DNA of 64,000 nt from RBG-13-66-14 sp964436465 (GTDB lineage: Bacteria; RBG-13-66-14). The stretch covers positions 22,827-86,826 of the forward strand of contig CAYTCV010000004.1 in the NCBI GenBank assembly GCA_964436465.1, read 5' to 3'. The notes under the pieces are model-generated. The model was not told where the DNA came from. It worked only from the letters and a program-made list of their open reading frames with translations, and made no database searches. Below are positions 8,768 to 17,108 of the stretch, in pieces; positions within the stretch are counted from its first letter, which is position 1, and every line of letters starts with the position of its first letter. Position numbers and translations under genes: made by a program.

Positions 8768-9033
8768 ACCGCTCGGTTCACGCATAAAAAAAGAGCGGCT
8801 CAACTCGTCCCGCCCGAGATTCCAGGCTCCTTACCCATATGGGGAAGCCGCTCGTTTACAGACACGGCGAGGAAGGGACTCCCCACCCGGCGTTCAGGTG
8901 TACAGAGGTCGCCGTACATTCGCGGGCGGGCACAGAGGCCCGCCCCTACGTCATCGAAAACTAACACGACGGGGAAGGGATTTGCTTCGCATAACTCGAT
9001 TCTCACGGTTCCGCGCCCTACGTTCTCCCGTAT
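8768..9033. repeat. Intergenic region with a structured element and a REP-like hairpin
   Basis: No convincing gene lies between mtnA and the BMP lipoprotein terminator. From 8786 a run of seven As precedes GAGCGGCT (8793-8800), which pairs perfectly with AGCCGCTC (8846-8853). The 45-base interval holds a smaller CTCG/CGAG stem and the palindrome CCCATATGGG (8834-8843). Farther on, GGGCGGGC and GCCCGCCC (8924-8931 and 8938-8945) form a perfect 8-bp hairpin with a six-base loop. This second part resembles GC-rich dispersed intergenic repeats found in many uncultivated bacteria. The first part may be a long-looped minus-strand terminator. Confidence 0.5.
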
Positions 9034-9056
9034 AAAAAGGCGGGCCCCAACCCGCC
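9034..9056 (-). terminator. Terminator of the waaA-BMP lipoprotein operon
   Basis: On the minus strand a six-base GGCGGG/CCCGCC stem (9039-9044 and 9051-9056) precedes five Ts. Confidence 0.8.
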
Positions 9057-9076
9057 ATCGGTCGCATCCGAGACCT

Positions 9077-10123
9077 CTACATCACCGGTTTTTCGGCCGG
9101 CTCCTCCGCCAGCATCTCCGCCTCCCGGGCGTCCAGCTCGGCGAAGACCCGCCGGACCATCTCCTCGGCCCCTTCGGGCATCAGCGCCTCGTTGTAGCGG
9201 TCCACGTAGTACCCCAGGCCGTTGTTGCCCAGCGGGACATCTATTAAGCCGCCTGTAAAGCCTTGGTGGATGGCCTTCTCCAGAACGTCGTACAGCGCGT
9301 CGTTGATGTTGCGCAGCATGCTGGTGAGGATGTGCCCCTTCTCTATCCAGTTCTGGTTCAGGTCGCTGCCGATGGCCAGCCGGTTGTAATTTTTGGCCAT
9401 CAGAAACACCGCCTCGGCGCTCTTGCCGCAGAAGGCGAAGATGATGTCCACGTTACGGCCGTACTGCTTGCGGGCCAGGAACTCGGCGCGCTGCGGGTTG
9501 TTGAGGGCGTCGGGTCCGGAGCCGATGAAATCCGCGATGACTTCGATTTCGGGGACCTCCCGCCCCTCGTCGCGCAGAAGCCCGGCGGCGAGCATCGCCC
9601 CCTCCTGGAAACCGGCCAGCACCCGTCGGCTGGAGCGGTCCTCGAAGGCCCCGATGAAGCCGATGCGGCCCGTCCGGGTGGTCATCGCCGCGATGACACC
9701 CATGGAGACCGCGGCCCGGCGGCTCTCCAGCGAGAGGGCGACCACGTTCTCCATCTCCATTTCCCCGTCCACCAGGATGAAGTGCTGGCCCGGGTGGGCG
9801 AGGGCCACCGGCTCCAGGTCGGAGGGGTCGCAGGCCACCACGATGCAGTCCAGGCTGCTCGAGGCCAGCTCTTCCAGAAAGCCCTGCAGCTCCTGTTGAT
9901 TGCGCGGCTCCCGCTCGGTGAGGATGACCCGGTAATCGCGCACCGACCGGGACACGGCCAGCTTGATGGCCTCGTTGAAGGACTTGTCGTTGCTCCCCCC
10001 CAGGCCGTAGATGACGCCCAGCTTGAACTTGCCCTCCACGTCGGAGGAGTCCTCGCAGGCGGTCGAGAGGAAGAGGGCGCAGAAAAGGCCGACGAGCGCC
10101 AGGAGCTTGAGCCGATTCGTCAT
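9077..10123 (-). CDS. BMP-family (PnrA-like) substrate-binding lipoprotein
   Basis: This is a surface or periplasmic lipoprotein of the basic membrane protein family (BmpA/TmpC/Med), whose members bind nucleosides for ABC uptake. The signal peptide ends in the lipobox LSTAC. The mature domain shows the family order LGVIYGLGGSNDKSFNEA, DCIVVACDPSDL, GRIGFIGAFEDRSSRRV, DIIFAFCGKSAEAVF and AIGSDLNQNW. The GSNDKSFN segment is a variant of the usual G..DksFN. The start is the ATG at 10123, which has GGGGAGG eight bases upstream and overlaps the waaA stop as ATGA; the GTG six bases earlier is too close to that site. No nucleoside permease or ATPase lies nearby, so the partner transporter is elsewhere or lost. 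Confidence 0.85.
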   Translation of the reverse strand: MTNRLKLLALVGLFCALFLSTACEDSSDVEGKFKLGVIYGLGGSNDKSFNEAIKLAVSRSVRDYRVILTEREPRNQQELQGFLEELASSSLDCIVVACDPSDLEPVALAHPGQHFILVDGEMEMENVVALSLESRRAAVSMGVIAAMTTRTGRIGFIGAFEDRSSRRVLAGFQEGAMLAAGLLRDEGREVPEIEVIADFIGSGPDALNNPQRAEFLARKQYGRNVDIIFAFCGKSAEAVFLMAKNYNRLAIGSDLNQNWIEKGHILTSMLRNINDALYDVLEKAIHQGFTGGLIDVPLGNNGLGYYVDRYNEALMPEGAEEMVRRVFAELDAREAEMLAEEPAEKPVM

Positions 10124-11430
10124 TCCCACGGCCTCCCCGGTGAGGGGCTGTAAAGATTTTCCAGGCGGTCCGCGATGCGGGCGGAGGCGCCGGCCCGTTC
10201 CTCGCAGTACCTTCTCGCGGCGGCGCCCTTCGAGCGGGCCTCCGTCGGGTCCTTTAACAACCGTCGCAGCGCATGTTCCAGCTGGCCGAAATCCCCGACC
10301 CGCTCAGCGATACCCGCCCCGGCGAGTTCCACCGCCTCCGCCGAGTTACCGATTCGGGGGCCGAAGACCAGCGCCGCCCCGAAGGCCGCCGGTTCCAGGA
10401 CGTTGTGCAGCCCGCGGTCCCAGAAACCGCCGCCGACGTACGCCACCCGGGCCAGGGAGTAGAGCTCGAAGAGGCAGCCCACCGTGTCCACGAGGACCAA
10501 CCGACCCGCGGCGACGCCTCCCCGCTCGACCACCGCCGTCAGTCTCTCGGGGGTAAATCCCCGGTCGGTCAAGAAGGATTCTATCCCCCCCAGGCGCCCC
10601 CCGTCAACGTGGTGGGGAGCCAGGACCACCGCCAGGTCTTCCCGCTCGGACAGGAGCTTTACGAGGATGGGCAGGAGCCCCTCATCGTCGGGGGGGTGGG
10701 TGCTGCCGCAGACGAGGACCGGCCCGGCGTGTGCGAAGCGGATGGGCGGCCCGCCGGCCGAATCACGGCGCGTCAGGACGGCGTCGAACTTGGAGTCGCC
10801 GGCGACCTCCACCCCCGCGGAGTAAACCGCCCGGAGGAAGCGGGCGCTCAGTTCGTCGGCGGCGCCGATGAAGCTGCAGGCGTGGAAGACCGCCCGATAA
10901 AAACCTCGCAGGAGCGGATGGGCCACCCCGGAACGACGGTGAACGGCGGCCGAGACCAGGGCCACGGGCACGCCGACCTCCCGGGCGGTCCAGGCCAGCT
11001 CCGGCCACATATCGAACTTGACGAAACAGACGAGATGGGGCTTAATAATCTCGAGGAGCCGCCGCGCCGCCGTCGGGGAATCCAGCGGCAGAAGAAAGAC
11101 GCAATCGGTCAGCTCCGCGTGGCGGCCGTGCCGCAGACCGGTTTCGGAGAAGAAGCTCAGGCAGACGGTCAGGCCGTCGCCGTGGCGTCGGCGCAGCTCG
11201 GCGATGATGGGGCGGGCCTGCTCGAACTCCCCCAAAGAAGCGCAGTGGAACCACAGACGCGGCTTGTCGCGTCCGAGACGCCCTGCGGCCTCCTTCAGGG
11301 CGGCGCGCCAACCGCGGCGGGCGGCGAGACCGGAACGCGCCTCGGCGTTCACCAGAGCGGCGAAGGGAGCGGCGAGGCGGACGAACGGAGCGAGGAAGAG
11401 GTCGTAGAGGAGGCGCCAGAATTCCAGCAT
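10120..11430 (-). CDS. waaA: 3-deoxy-D-manno-octulosonic acid (Kdo) transferase
   Basis: This membrane-associated GT30 glycosyltransferase adds Kdo to the lipid A precursor. The N-terminus MLEFWRLLYDLFLAPF is the usual hydrophobic anchor. WFHCASLGEFEQARPI carries the catalytic glutamate region, FVKFDMWPELAW the second conserved block, and CGSTHPPDDE the nucleotide-sugar site. GGGFWDRGLHNVLEPAAFG follows near the C-terminus. The 436-residue length fits. I chose the ATG at 11430 by family alignment. A perfect TATAAT ends only six bases before it, so the mRNA is probably leaderless. The product implies lipopolysaccharide and so a diderm envelope. Confidence 0.94.
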   Translation of the reverse strand: MLEFWRLLYDLFLAPFVRLAAPFAALVNAEARSGLAARRGWRAALKEAAGRLGRDKPRLWFHCASLGEFEQARPIIAELRRRHGDGLTVCLSFFSETGLRHGRHAELTDCVFLLPLDSPTAARRLLEIIKPHLVCFVKFDMWPELAWTAREVGVPVALVSAAVHRRSGVAHPLLRGFYRAVFHACSFIGAADELSARFLRAVYSAGVEVAGDSKFDAVLTRRDSAGGPPIRFAHAGPVLVCGSTHPPDDEGLLPILVKLLSEREDLAVVLAPHHVDGGRLGGIESFLTDRGFTPERLTAVVERGGVAAGRLVLVDTVGCLFELYSLARVAYVGGGFWDRGLHNVLEPAAFGAALVFGPRIGNSAEAVELAGAGIAERVGDFGQLEHALRRLLKDPTEARSKGAAARRYCEERAGASARIADRLENLYSPSPGRPWE

Positions 11431-11436
11431 GGGCGG

Positions 11437-11465
11437 ATTATACGACGCCTCACGGGGTGAGTAAA
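11437..11465 (-). promoter_or_regulatory. Promoter of waaA, predicted leaderless
   Basis: On the minus strand TTTACT (11460-11465), 17 bases, then TATAAT (11437-11442). The start codon A is at 11430, where transcription should begin, leaving no room for a ribosome site. Confidence 0.65.
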
Positions 11466-11639
11466 GGCGGCGCCGCGTCCCGGTCACGAAAAGACGAATA
11501 CCCATCCGCCAGGTCGTCTTTCGGGTGACGAAATTCACGAAAAAATTTTTCCTCGTTGTAATCCAAGCCCTTACACCCCCACCGCGGTAAAAAATCCCAC
11601 TCCCCCCCTTGAGCCTAATTTTTGGGTGTGCTACCATAA

Positions 11640-11790
11640 ATTGCTGTTACATTTGATGTTAACAACTTGTGGATAACGTGCGACTCTTGGTTGACAACTC
11701 CTCACACCTCCGCACCCGGCCCATGTAAAGCCACGAGTTATAGAAAAATATTCCCCGCGTTTTTTGTGAATAAACTGCGCGACCCGGCAG
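11640..11790. other. oriC: Candidate replication origin segment upstream of dnaA
   Basis: The stretch between waaA and dnaA (11431-11867) is AT-richer than the genes and holds two DnaA boxes in the same orientation. TGTGGATAA (11668-11676) is the exact complement of TTATCCACA, and TGTGAATAA (11765-11773) matches TTATNCACA. An AT-rich patch (11738-11775) between and over the second box could unwind. Position next to dnaA is typical of bacterial origins. Two boxes alone do not prove function. Confidence 0.5.
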
Positions 11791-11867
11791 GCTGCTTCAA
11801 AATCCCCTCTAAATCAACCTGTATCCTAATCGACATCAACCGGTAAACGACGAACGGATAAAGGCTC

Positions 11868-13169
11868 ATGGACCGGCTAAAAGACCTCTGGGCCCAGGTC
11901 TCCGGAAACCTGAAACCCCGAATAGACCCGTACCATTACAAATCCTACATCTCCCTCATCAAACCCCGGGAATTGACCGAGGACCTCGTAACCCTCGAGG
12001 TGCCCAACCAGCGCTACGTGGACTGGCTGGGCTCGACCTACCTCGAGCAAATCGCGGGGGAGTTCGCGAGCGTGTACGGTCGCGAGCTCGAGGTCGTCCT
12101 GGTGGCCCGGAGCAATGGCGGGGGAAAGAAGCCGGCCTCGCCCCGCAACCCGTACAATCCCAAGTACACCTTCGAGAGCTTCGTGGTCGGGCGCGGCAAC
12201 TCCACCGCCTACGCCGCCGCCCAGGCCGTCGTGGAGCGTCCCGGGCAGATTTATAACCCGCTCTTCATCTACGCCGGCGTGGGACTGGGTAAAACCCACC
12301 TCCTCCACGCCATCGGCCACGAATCCTTCCTGTCGCGCCGGGAGCTCTCCACCGCCTACGTCACCAGCGAGGAATTCACCAACGAGTTCATCGAGGCCAT
12401 CCGCTACGACCACTCCTCGGACCTGCGGGCCAAGTACCGCAACCTGGACATCCTGTTAATCGACGACCTCCAGTTTCTGGCCGGAAAAGAGGCGACGCTG
12501 GAGGAGCTCTTCCACACCTTCAACACCCTGTACAACAACTCGAAGCAAATCGTCTTCACCTCGGACCGTCCGCCGGCGGAGATTAAGCTCGACGAGCGGC
12601 TGGTAACCCGTTTTGAATGGGGACTGGTCATCGACATCCAGCCGCCGGACATCGAAACCCGAATAGCCATCATCCAGGCCAAGGCCGAAAACGAGGGCAT
12701 CCACCTCCCCGACGAGGTGGTCGACCTCATCGCCCAGCGGGTACGGACGAATATCCGCACCATCGAGGGGGCGATTCTGCGGCTCACGGCCTTCAGCGCC
12801 ATCAGCGAGCAGCCGATTTCCGCCAAAATGGCCCGCGAGGCTCTGTCCAATATCCTCGGCCGCGAGACCCCCCGGGTCTCCATCGGGACGATTCAGCGGG
12901 TGGTCTGCGACCACTTTGAGGTGGCGCTGGGTGAACTCTTATCCAAAACGCGCAACGCCTCGGTCGTTTTCCCGCGGCAGGTGGCCATGTACCTGGCGCG
13001 AAACCTGACCGACGCAAAGCTCCATGAAATCGGGCTCCAGTTCGGCGGACGCGACCACTCCACCGTCATCCACAGCTACAACAAAATACGCGACGTGGTG
13101 GAAAACGACACCGATACGGCCGCCCTGGTGAGCAAGCTGGAACGTATCGCCAGCGCCGGCGGCGATTAA
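11868..13169 (+). CDS. dnaA: Chromosomal replication initiator protein DnaA
   Basis: This AAA+ ATPase opens the replication origin. Domain I covers about residues 1-80 and is followed by a very short domain II linker (about 80-100). The AAA+ core (about 100-320) has Walker A GVGLGKTH, Walker B ILLIDDLQFL, the sensor segment IVFTSDRPP and the arginine-finger region LVTRFEWGLVIDIQ. Domain IV ends with VFPRQVAMYLARNLTD and FGGRDHSTVIHSYNKI, the DnaA-box binding helix-turn-helix. The 433-residue length is normal. AAGG lies a few bases upstream of the ATG. Two DnaA boxes in the leader suggest autoregulation. A strong terminator follows, so dnaN is not in this operon. Confidence 0.97.
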   Translation: MDRLKDLWAQVSGNLKPRIDPYHYKSYISLIKPRELTEDLVTLEVPNQRYVDWLGSTYLEQIAGEFASVYGRELEVVLVARSNGGGKKPASPRNPYNPKYTFESFVVGRGNSTAYAAAQAVVERPGQIYNPLFIYAGVGLGKTHLLHAIGHESFLSRRELSTAYVTSEEFTNEFIEAIRYDHSSDLRAKYRNLDILLIDDLQFLAGKEATLEELFHTFNTLYNNSKQIVFTSDRPPAEIKLDERLVTRFEWGLVIDIQPPDIETRIAIIQAKAENEGIHLPDEVVDLIAQRVRTNIRTIEGAILRLTAFSAISEQPISAKMAREALSNILGRETPRVSIGTIQRVVCDHFEVALGELLSKTRNASVVFPRQVAMYLARNLTDAKLHEIGLQFGGRDHSTVIHSYNKIRDVVENDTDTAALVSKLERIASAGGD

Positions 13170-13193
13170 ATCCTGTGTTATTGCGACAAACAG

Positions 13194-13215
13194 AAAGGGG
13201 GGTACACCCCCTTTT
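13194..13215 (+). terminator. Intrinsic terminator of dnaA
   Basis: AAAGGGGG (13194-13201) and CCCCCTTT (13207-13214) pair around a five-base loop and run into a short T tract. Confidence 0.8.
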
Positions 13216-13316
13216 CGCATGTTTCCTGCGTTCAATAATAAGGACCTCGCTTTATCTCCGGAGTGATACATCGGCAAAAGGCAGAGCTGTCAATCCTTTC
13301 TCGCTCGAAGATTAAT

Positions 13317-13345
13317 TTGACAATTTGGTATTTTTCCGCTAGGTT
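13317..13345 (+). promoter_or_regulatory. Possible promoter of the secreted protease gene
   Basis: An exact TTGACA (13317-13322) lies 17 bases before TAGGTT (13340-13345), which matches the -10 consensus only 3 of 6. It is placed about 70 bases upstream of the gene. Confidence 0.45.
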
Positions 13346-13414
13346 AGCCGTTGAAGATTGTTTGTGTTACGCCAGTCCTTAACGACAACATAACCGCTTC
13401 CAAATGGAGGTCTT

Positions 13415-16171
13415 ATGCGGAAGCTATTGATATTGTTGGTATTAGTTTTAGCCTTCAGCTCCATGGCCGTGGAGCCCCAGGCCAAGCTAACCGAATATCT
13501 GCAGGGCTACTTGGCCACGAGCACCGATAATGAGCTGCTCCCCTGCTACATTACCCTGCAGACCCAGCTCGACCGTGCGACGACGGCCCAACTCTGGCTC
13601 GGTCGCACGAGGGACCAGGCTCGGGCTGCCGTCACCGGCTGGCTCAAGAACGTGGCCTCGGCCGAGCAGGAGGGCCTGCTGCGGTGGCTGACCGCCAATC
13701 AGACCAACGGCTCGGTGGGCGCCTATCGCCCCTTCTGGATTTCCAACTTCGTCTACGCCGAGCTGACCCCGAAAGCCATCCTCGAAGTGGCCCAAAGGCC
13801 CGAGGTGGCACGCATCACCCGCGGGGCCGACGGCGACGGCCAGTGGATAGGTCTCGGATTCAAGGCCGGCGAGAGCGCCGAGCCCGTCACCGTGTACGAC
13901 AACGGCCGCGAAATCGCCTGGGGTGTGGATAAGGTCAACGCTCCCGCCGTCTGGGACCTGGGGTACACCGGCGCGGGAGTCTCCGTGGTAATCGGCGACA
14001 CGGGCCAGCGCTACACGCACCAGGACCTCTACAGCCACTACGACCCCTCCATCAGCTACGACTATTCGGACAACGACCCCGACCCCTATTTCTCGTCCGG
14101 TGAGGAGCACGGCACGCACTGCGCGGGCAGCGTGGGCTCCGACGGCACCGCCGGGACCCAGGCCGGCGTGGCGCCCGAATACAACTACGGCGCCCACCGC
14201 CTCTACATGTACGGTAACCACCAGGGCGAGCTGTCCGTGTGGGCCTCCTGGCAGGGGGCCGTGGATTTCGGCGCGGACGTGGTCTCCAACTCCCTGGGCT
14301 GGATAGACTCCTGGAATCCGGATAAACCCACCTGGCGCACCAACGCCCAGAACACCATCGCCGCCGGCACCGCCCTGGTCATCGCCGCCGGCAACGAGGG
14401 CCCCGGCCCCATGACGCTGCGCACACCGGGCAACGTGCCCGAGGTTATCTGCGTGGGCGCCACCGACGTCAACGATGTCATCGCCGGTTTTTCCAGCCGC
14501 GGCCCCACCGATGAATGGGGCGATGACGACTGCATCAAGCCCGACGTGTCCGCCCCCGGCGTCAACATCAAGAGCTGCTACATCTCCTCGGACACCGCGT
14601 ATCAGGACGGGTGGAACGGCACGTCCATGGCGACCCCCCACGTCGCCGGCGCCTGCGCCCTCCTGCTGGATGCCGACCCGACGCTGACGCCCGAGGAGCT
14701 CAAGCAGGTCCTGGAGGACACCGCCGTGGACCTGGGCGATGTGGGCAAGGACAACGACTACGGCTCGGGGCGCATCGACGTCCTGGCCGCGGTGGAATCC
14801 CTGGGCGGTCCTCCCCCCGAGGAACCCAGCTTCGAGCTCGGCGACGTGGCCGTCACCTCGGACACCGATTCCGACGGCCTCATCGAGCCCGGTGAGTCCA
14901 TCGAAATAGAGGTTAGCATCAACAACGTCGGCGAGGGCTCCGGTCCGAGCACCACGGGTACCCTCACCTGCTCCAGCCCCGACGTCACCATCACCGACGG
15001 CGACGGCGACTTCGGCACCATCCCCGCCGGCGACACCGGCTCCTCCACCTTCGGCTTCGACGTGAGCGCCGGGGCCGGGTCCCCCAACTCATTCGAGTTC
15101 ACCCTGACGGTGCAGTCCCAGGGCTTCGACTCCCAGGACCTCTTCTTCACCCTCTTCTCACCGGCCGATATGATAGACGACGACGTGGAGGACGGTGAGT
15201 GGTACTGGACCCATGACGGCGACAACGACGCATGGCACGTCGAAGACTACCGCTCGCATTCGCCTACACACTCGTGGAAGTGCGGGGGCATTGGGAGTGA
15301 TAATTACGGCAACGACATCAACGCCTGCCTCTACTCGCCGCCGGTGTACATCAACCCCGCCGCCGCGGAGCTGCGCTACTGGACCTGGTACGAGCTGCAG
15401 TTCAGCCACGACATTGGCTACGTCGATATCAACGACGGCTCCGGCTGGCTCCAGATAGAAGAGCACGACGGCACCCAGTACACATGGACGGAATGGGCGC
15501 TCAACCTGGACGCCTACGCCGACACGGTGGTGCAACTGCGATTCCGGTTCGTCTCCGACTCCGATGACATTACGAACGAGGGCTGGTACGTGGACGACAT
15601 CCAGGTGAGCGTGCCCGAAGAACCGAGCGCTTCCTGGGTCGCCATCGAGCCGAAAATCACCTCGGACGGCGTCATGCTGACCTGGACCGCCGACTCCGGC
15701 TTTGCCGGCTTCAACATTTACCGCGCCGAGCAAGGTGACAGCTCAAGGCTCCGCCTCAACACCGAATCGCTCCAGGGCGGCACCATCGGGGCCTGGCTCG
15801 ACCGGCCCCAGGAAGGTGACTACAACTACTACATCGAGGGCATCAAATCCGACGGAACCACCGTTTCCTACGGTCCCGCCGAGGTGTCCTACCGTCCGAC
15901 CGCCGATATGGCCCTGGCGCTCGAAAGTCCCTTCCCGAATCCGACATCCGGCAGGGTCAACTTCTCCTTCACCCTGCCCGAGACGCAGGACGTGACCCTG
16001 GCCGTCTTCGACCTGGCCGGGCGCCGCGTTTCGACCATCCAGACCGGCGAGCTGGCCGCGGGCCGACACATCCTGGCCTGGGATGGAAGCAGCGCCAGCG
16101 CGGGCGTGTACATCATCCGCCTGGTGGCCGCTGAAGGCATGCTCACCCAGCGGTTCATCATCGCCCGGTAA
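13415..16171 (+). CDS. Secreted subtilisin-like (S8) protease with C-terminal sorting-type domain
   Basis: This is a large secreted serine protease. A signal peptide (MRKLLILLVLVLAFSSMA) precedes a propeptide (about 20-165) and the S8 domain. The catalytic triad is visible: Asp195 in VVIGDTG, His232 in EEHGTHCAG and Ser404 in GTSMATPHVAG. Residues 470-580 look like a beta-sandwich spacer and 585-735 like a jelly-roll. The last 85 residues (SPFPNPTSGRVNFSFTLP, then FDLAGRRV and GVYIIRLVA) resemble type A sorting domains of Por/type IX secretion or FlgD-like folds. GGAGG four bases before the ATG supports the start. It probably degrades extracellular protein. No secretion machinery genes are in the window. 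Confidence 0.88.
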   Translation: MRKLLILLVLVLAFSSMAVEPQAKLTEYLQGYLATSTDNELLPCYITLQTQLDRATTAQLWLGRTRDQARAAVTGWLKNVASAEQEGLLRWLTANQTNGSVGAYRPFWISNFVYAELTPKAILEVAQRPEVARITRGADGDGQWIGLGFKAGESAEPVTVYDNGREIAWGVDKVNAPAVWDLGYTGAGVSVVIGDTGQRYTHQDLYSHYDPSISYDYSDNDPDPYFSSGEEHGTHCAGSVGSDGTAGTQAGVAPEYNYGAHRLYMYGNHQGELSVWASWQGAVDFGADVVSNSLGWIDSWNPDKPTWRTNAQNTIAAGTALVIAAGNEGPGPMTLRTPGNVPEVICVGATDVNDVIAGFSSRGPTDEWGDDDCIKPDVSAPGVNIKSCYISSDTAYQDGWNGTSMATPHVAGACALLLDADPTLTPEELKQVLEDTAVDLGDVGKDNDYGSGRIDVLAAVESLGGPPPEEPSFELGDVAVTSDTDSDGLIEPGESIEIEVSINNVGEGSGPSTTGTLTCSSPDVTITDGDGDFGTIPAGDTGSSTFGFDVSAGAGSPNSFEFTLTVQSQGFDSQDLFFTLFSPADMIDDDVEDGEWYWTHDGDNDAWHVEDYRSHSPTHSWKCGGIGSDNYGNDINACLYSPPVYINPAAAELRYWTWYELQFSHDIGYVDINDGSGWLQIEEHDGTQYTWTEWALNLDAYADTVVQLRFRFVSDSDDITNEGWYVDDIQVSVPEEPSASWVAIEPKITSDGVMLTWTADSGFAGFNIYRAEQGDSSRLRLNTESLQGGTIGAWLDRPQEGDYNYYIEGIKSDGTTVSYGPAEVSYRPTADMALALESPFPNPTSGRVNFSFTLPETQDVTLAVFDLAGRRVSTIQTGELAAGRHILAWDGSSASAGVYIIRLVAAEGMLTQRFIIAR

Positions 16172-16193
16172 CGCACGCTCCGAGAGCTAAAGT

Positions 16194-16222
16194 AAAGGCG
16201 GCCCATACGGGTCGCCTTTTTT
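16194..16222 (+). terminator. Intrinsic terminator of the protease gene
   Basis: GGCGGCCC (16197-16204) pairs with GGGTCGCC (16209-16216) through one G-U wobble, followed by six Ts. Confidence 0.85.
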
Positions 16223-16348
16223 ATAGCGCAGATATGGTAAATGGACGCCGGTTCGCAATCGGGGAAACAAGGCCGTGTCCAAACCGAGCGTGCTCGATTT
16301 CGCCCGGTCGTTCCACGGTGACCCTACCGCCTCCCGGCCCCTCGGCAG

Positions 16349-17092
16349 TCAGACCCGCACGAATGTCAGGTACATGTGCGTGTGCTCGCGCCCGGCGGGT
16401 TCGCCGAGAAGGTTGCCGTGGGCGTCCACGATGGAAAGGCCGTGCCGCGCGCCCATCCGGACCAGCTCGTGGACGGCGTAATTGCGGAGGTTCATCTCCC
16501 GGGCGTGGCGCTCCCCGGAGGGTGAAACCCAGAGCCAGCGGCCGGTCATGCGACCGGTGAGGTAATCGGGCTCGGAATCCTCGATAAGTAGCCACCCGAG
16601 CCTGGCGTCGCCTCGCTTCCGCTGGAAATTGTACAGCAGGCCGTCGCGGTTGAGCAGGGACATGACCAGGCGGCCGCCGGGTCGGAGGAGTCGGGACCAT
16701 TCGGCCATCGCCCGCTCGTTCTCGTCCTCGTCGGCGAAGTAGCCGAAGCTGGTCCAGATGTTGATGACCGCGTCGAAGGCGCCCTTCCCCAGGCCCGTCT
16801 CACGCATGTCGGCCTGGACGAAAACCGCCGGCAGTCCACGAGCGCGTTCTTCAGCCCGTTCGAGATATTTTGGGCAGAAATCCACCCCCGTCACCTCCAC
16901 CCCCCGGCGCGCCAGGGGGATGGAGTGCCGCCCGACGCCGCAACAGATGTCGGCCAACCTGGACCCCGGATGCAGCCTGAGCTGCCGCCACAGGTAATCG
17001 ACCTCTTCCACGGGGGCCTCAGCGCCCGCCGGGCCGAAGCCGCCCTCGAGCCAGACGTCGTCGAAGAACGTCTCCCACCACTCTGCGGTCAT
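16349..17092 (-). CDS. SAM-dependent methyltransferase, class I
   Basis: This is a soluble 247-residue Rossmann-fold methyltransferase. Motif I is ADICCGVGRHSIPLARRG, motif II is VTGVDFCPKYL, and the post-motif FDAVINIWTSFGYF is followed by LRPGGRLVMSLLNRD. The substrate-binding C-terminal half does not point to a specific substrate. The ATG at 17092 has GGAGG ten bases upstream, and that site straddles the end of the MFS transporter gene 16 bases away. The two are therefore likely one operon. The longer open frame upstream is only a shadow of the transporter. Family certain, substrate unknown. Confidence 0.85.
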   Translation of the reverse strand: MTAEWWETFFDDVWLEGGFGPAGAEAPVEEVDYLWRQLRLHPGSRLADICCGVGRHSIPLARRGVEVTGVDFCPKYLERAEERARGLPAVFVQADMRETGLGKGAFDAVINIWTSFGYFADEDENERAMAEWSRLLRPGGRLVMSLLNRDGLLYNFQRKRGDARLGWLLIEDSEPDYLTGRMTGRWLWVSPSGERHAREMNLRNYAVHELVRMGARHGLSIVDAHGNLLGEPAGREHTHMYLTFVRV

Positions 17093-17108
17093 CCTAGACC
17101 AACCTCCG

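Noticed and set aside
8793..8853. A tRNA-like fold
   Set aside because: The outer stem is right, but at 61 bases it is too short, and there is no T-loop consensus or CCA-type acceptor pattern.
8800..9006. A 68-codon frame on the minus strand
   Set aside because: It runs through the structured element and the REP-like hairpin, has no ribosome site, and looks like translated repeat sequence.
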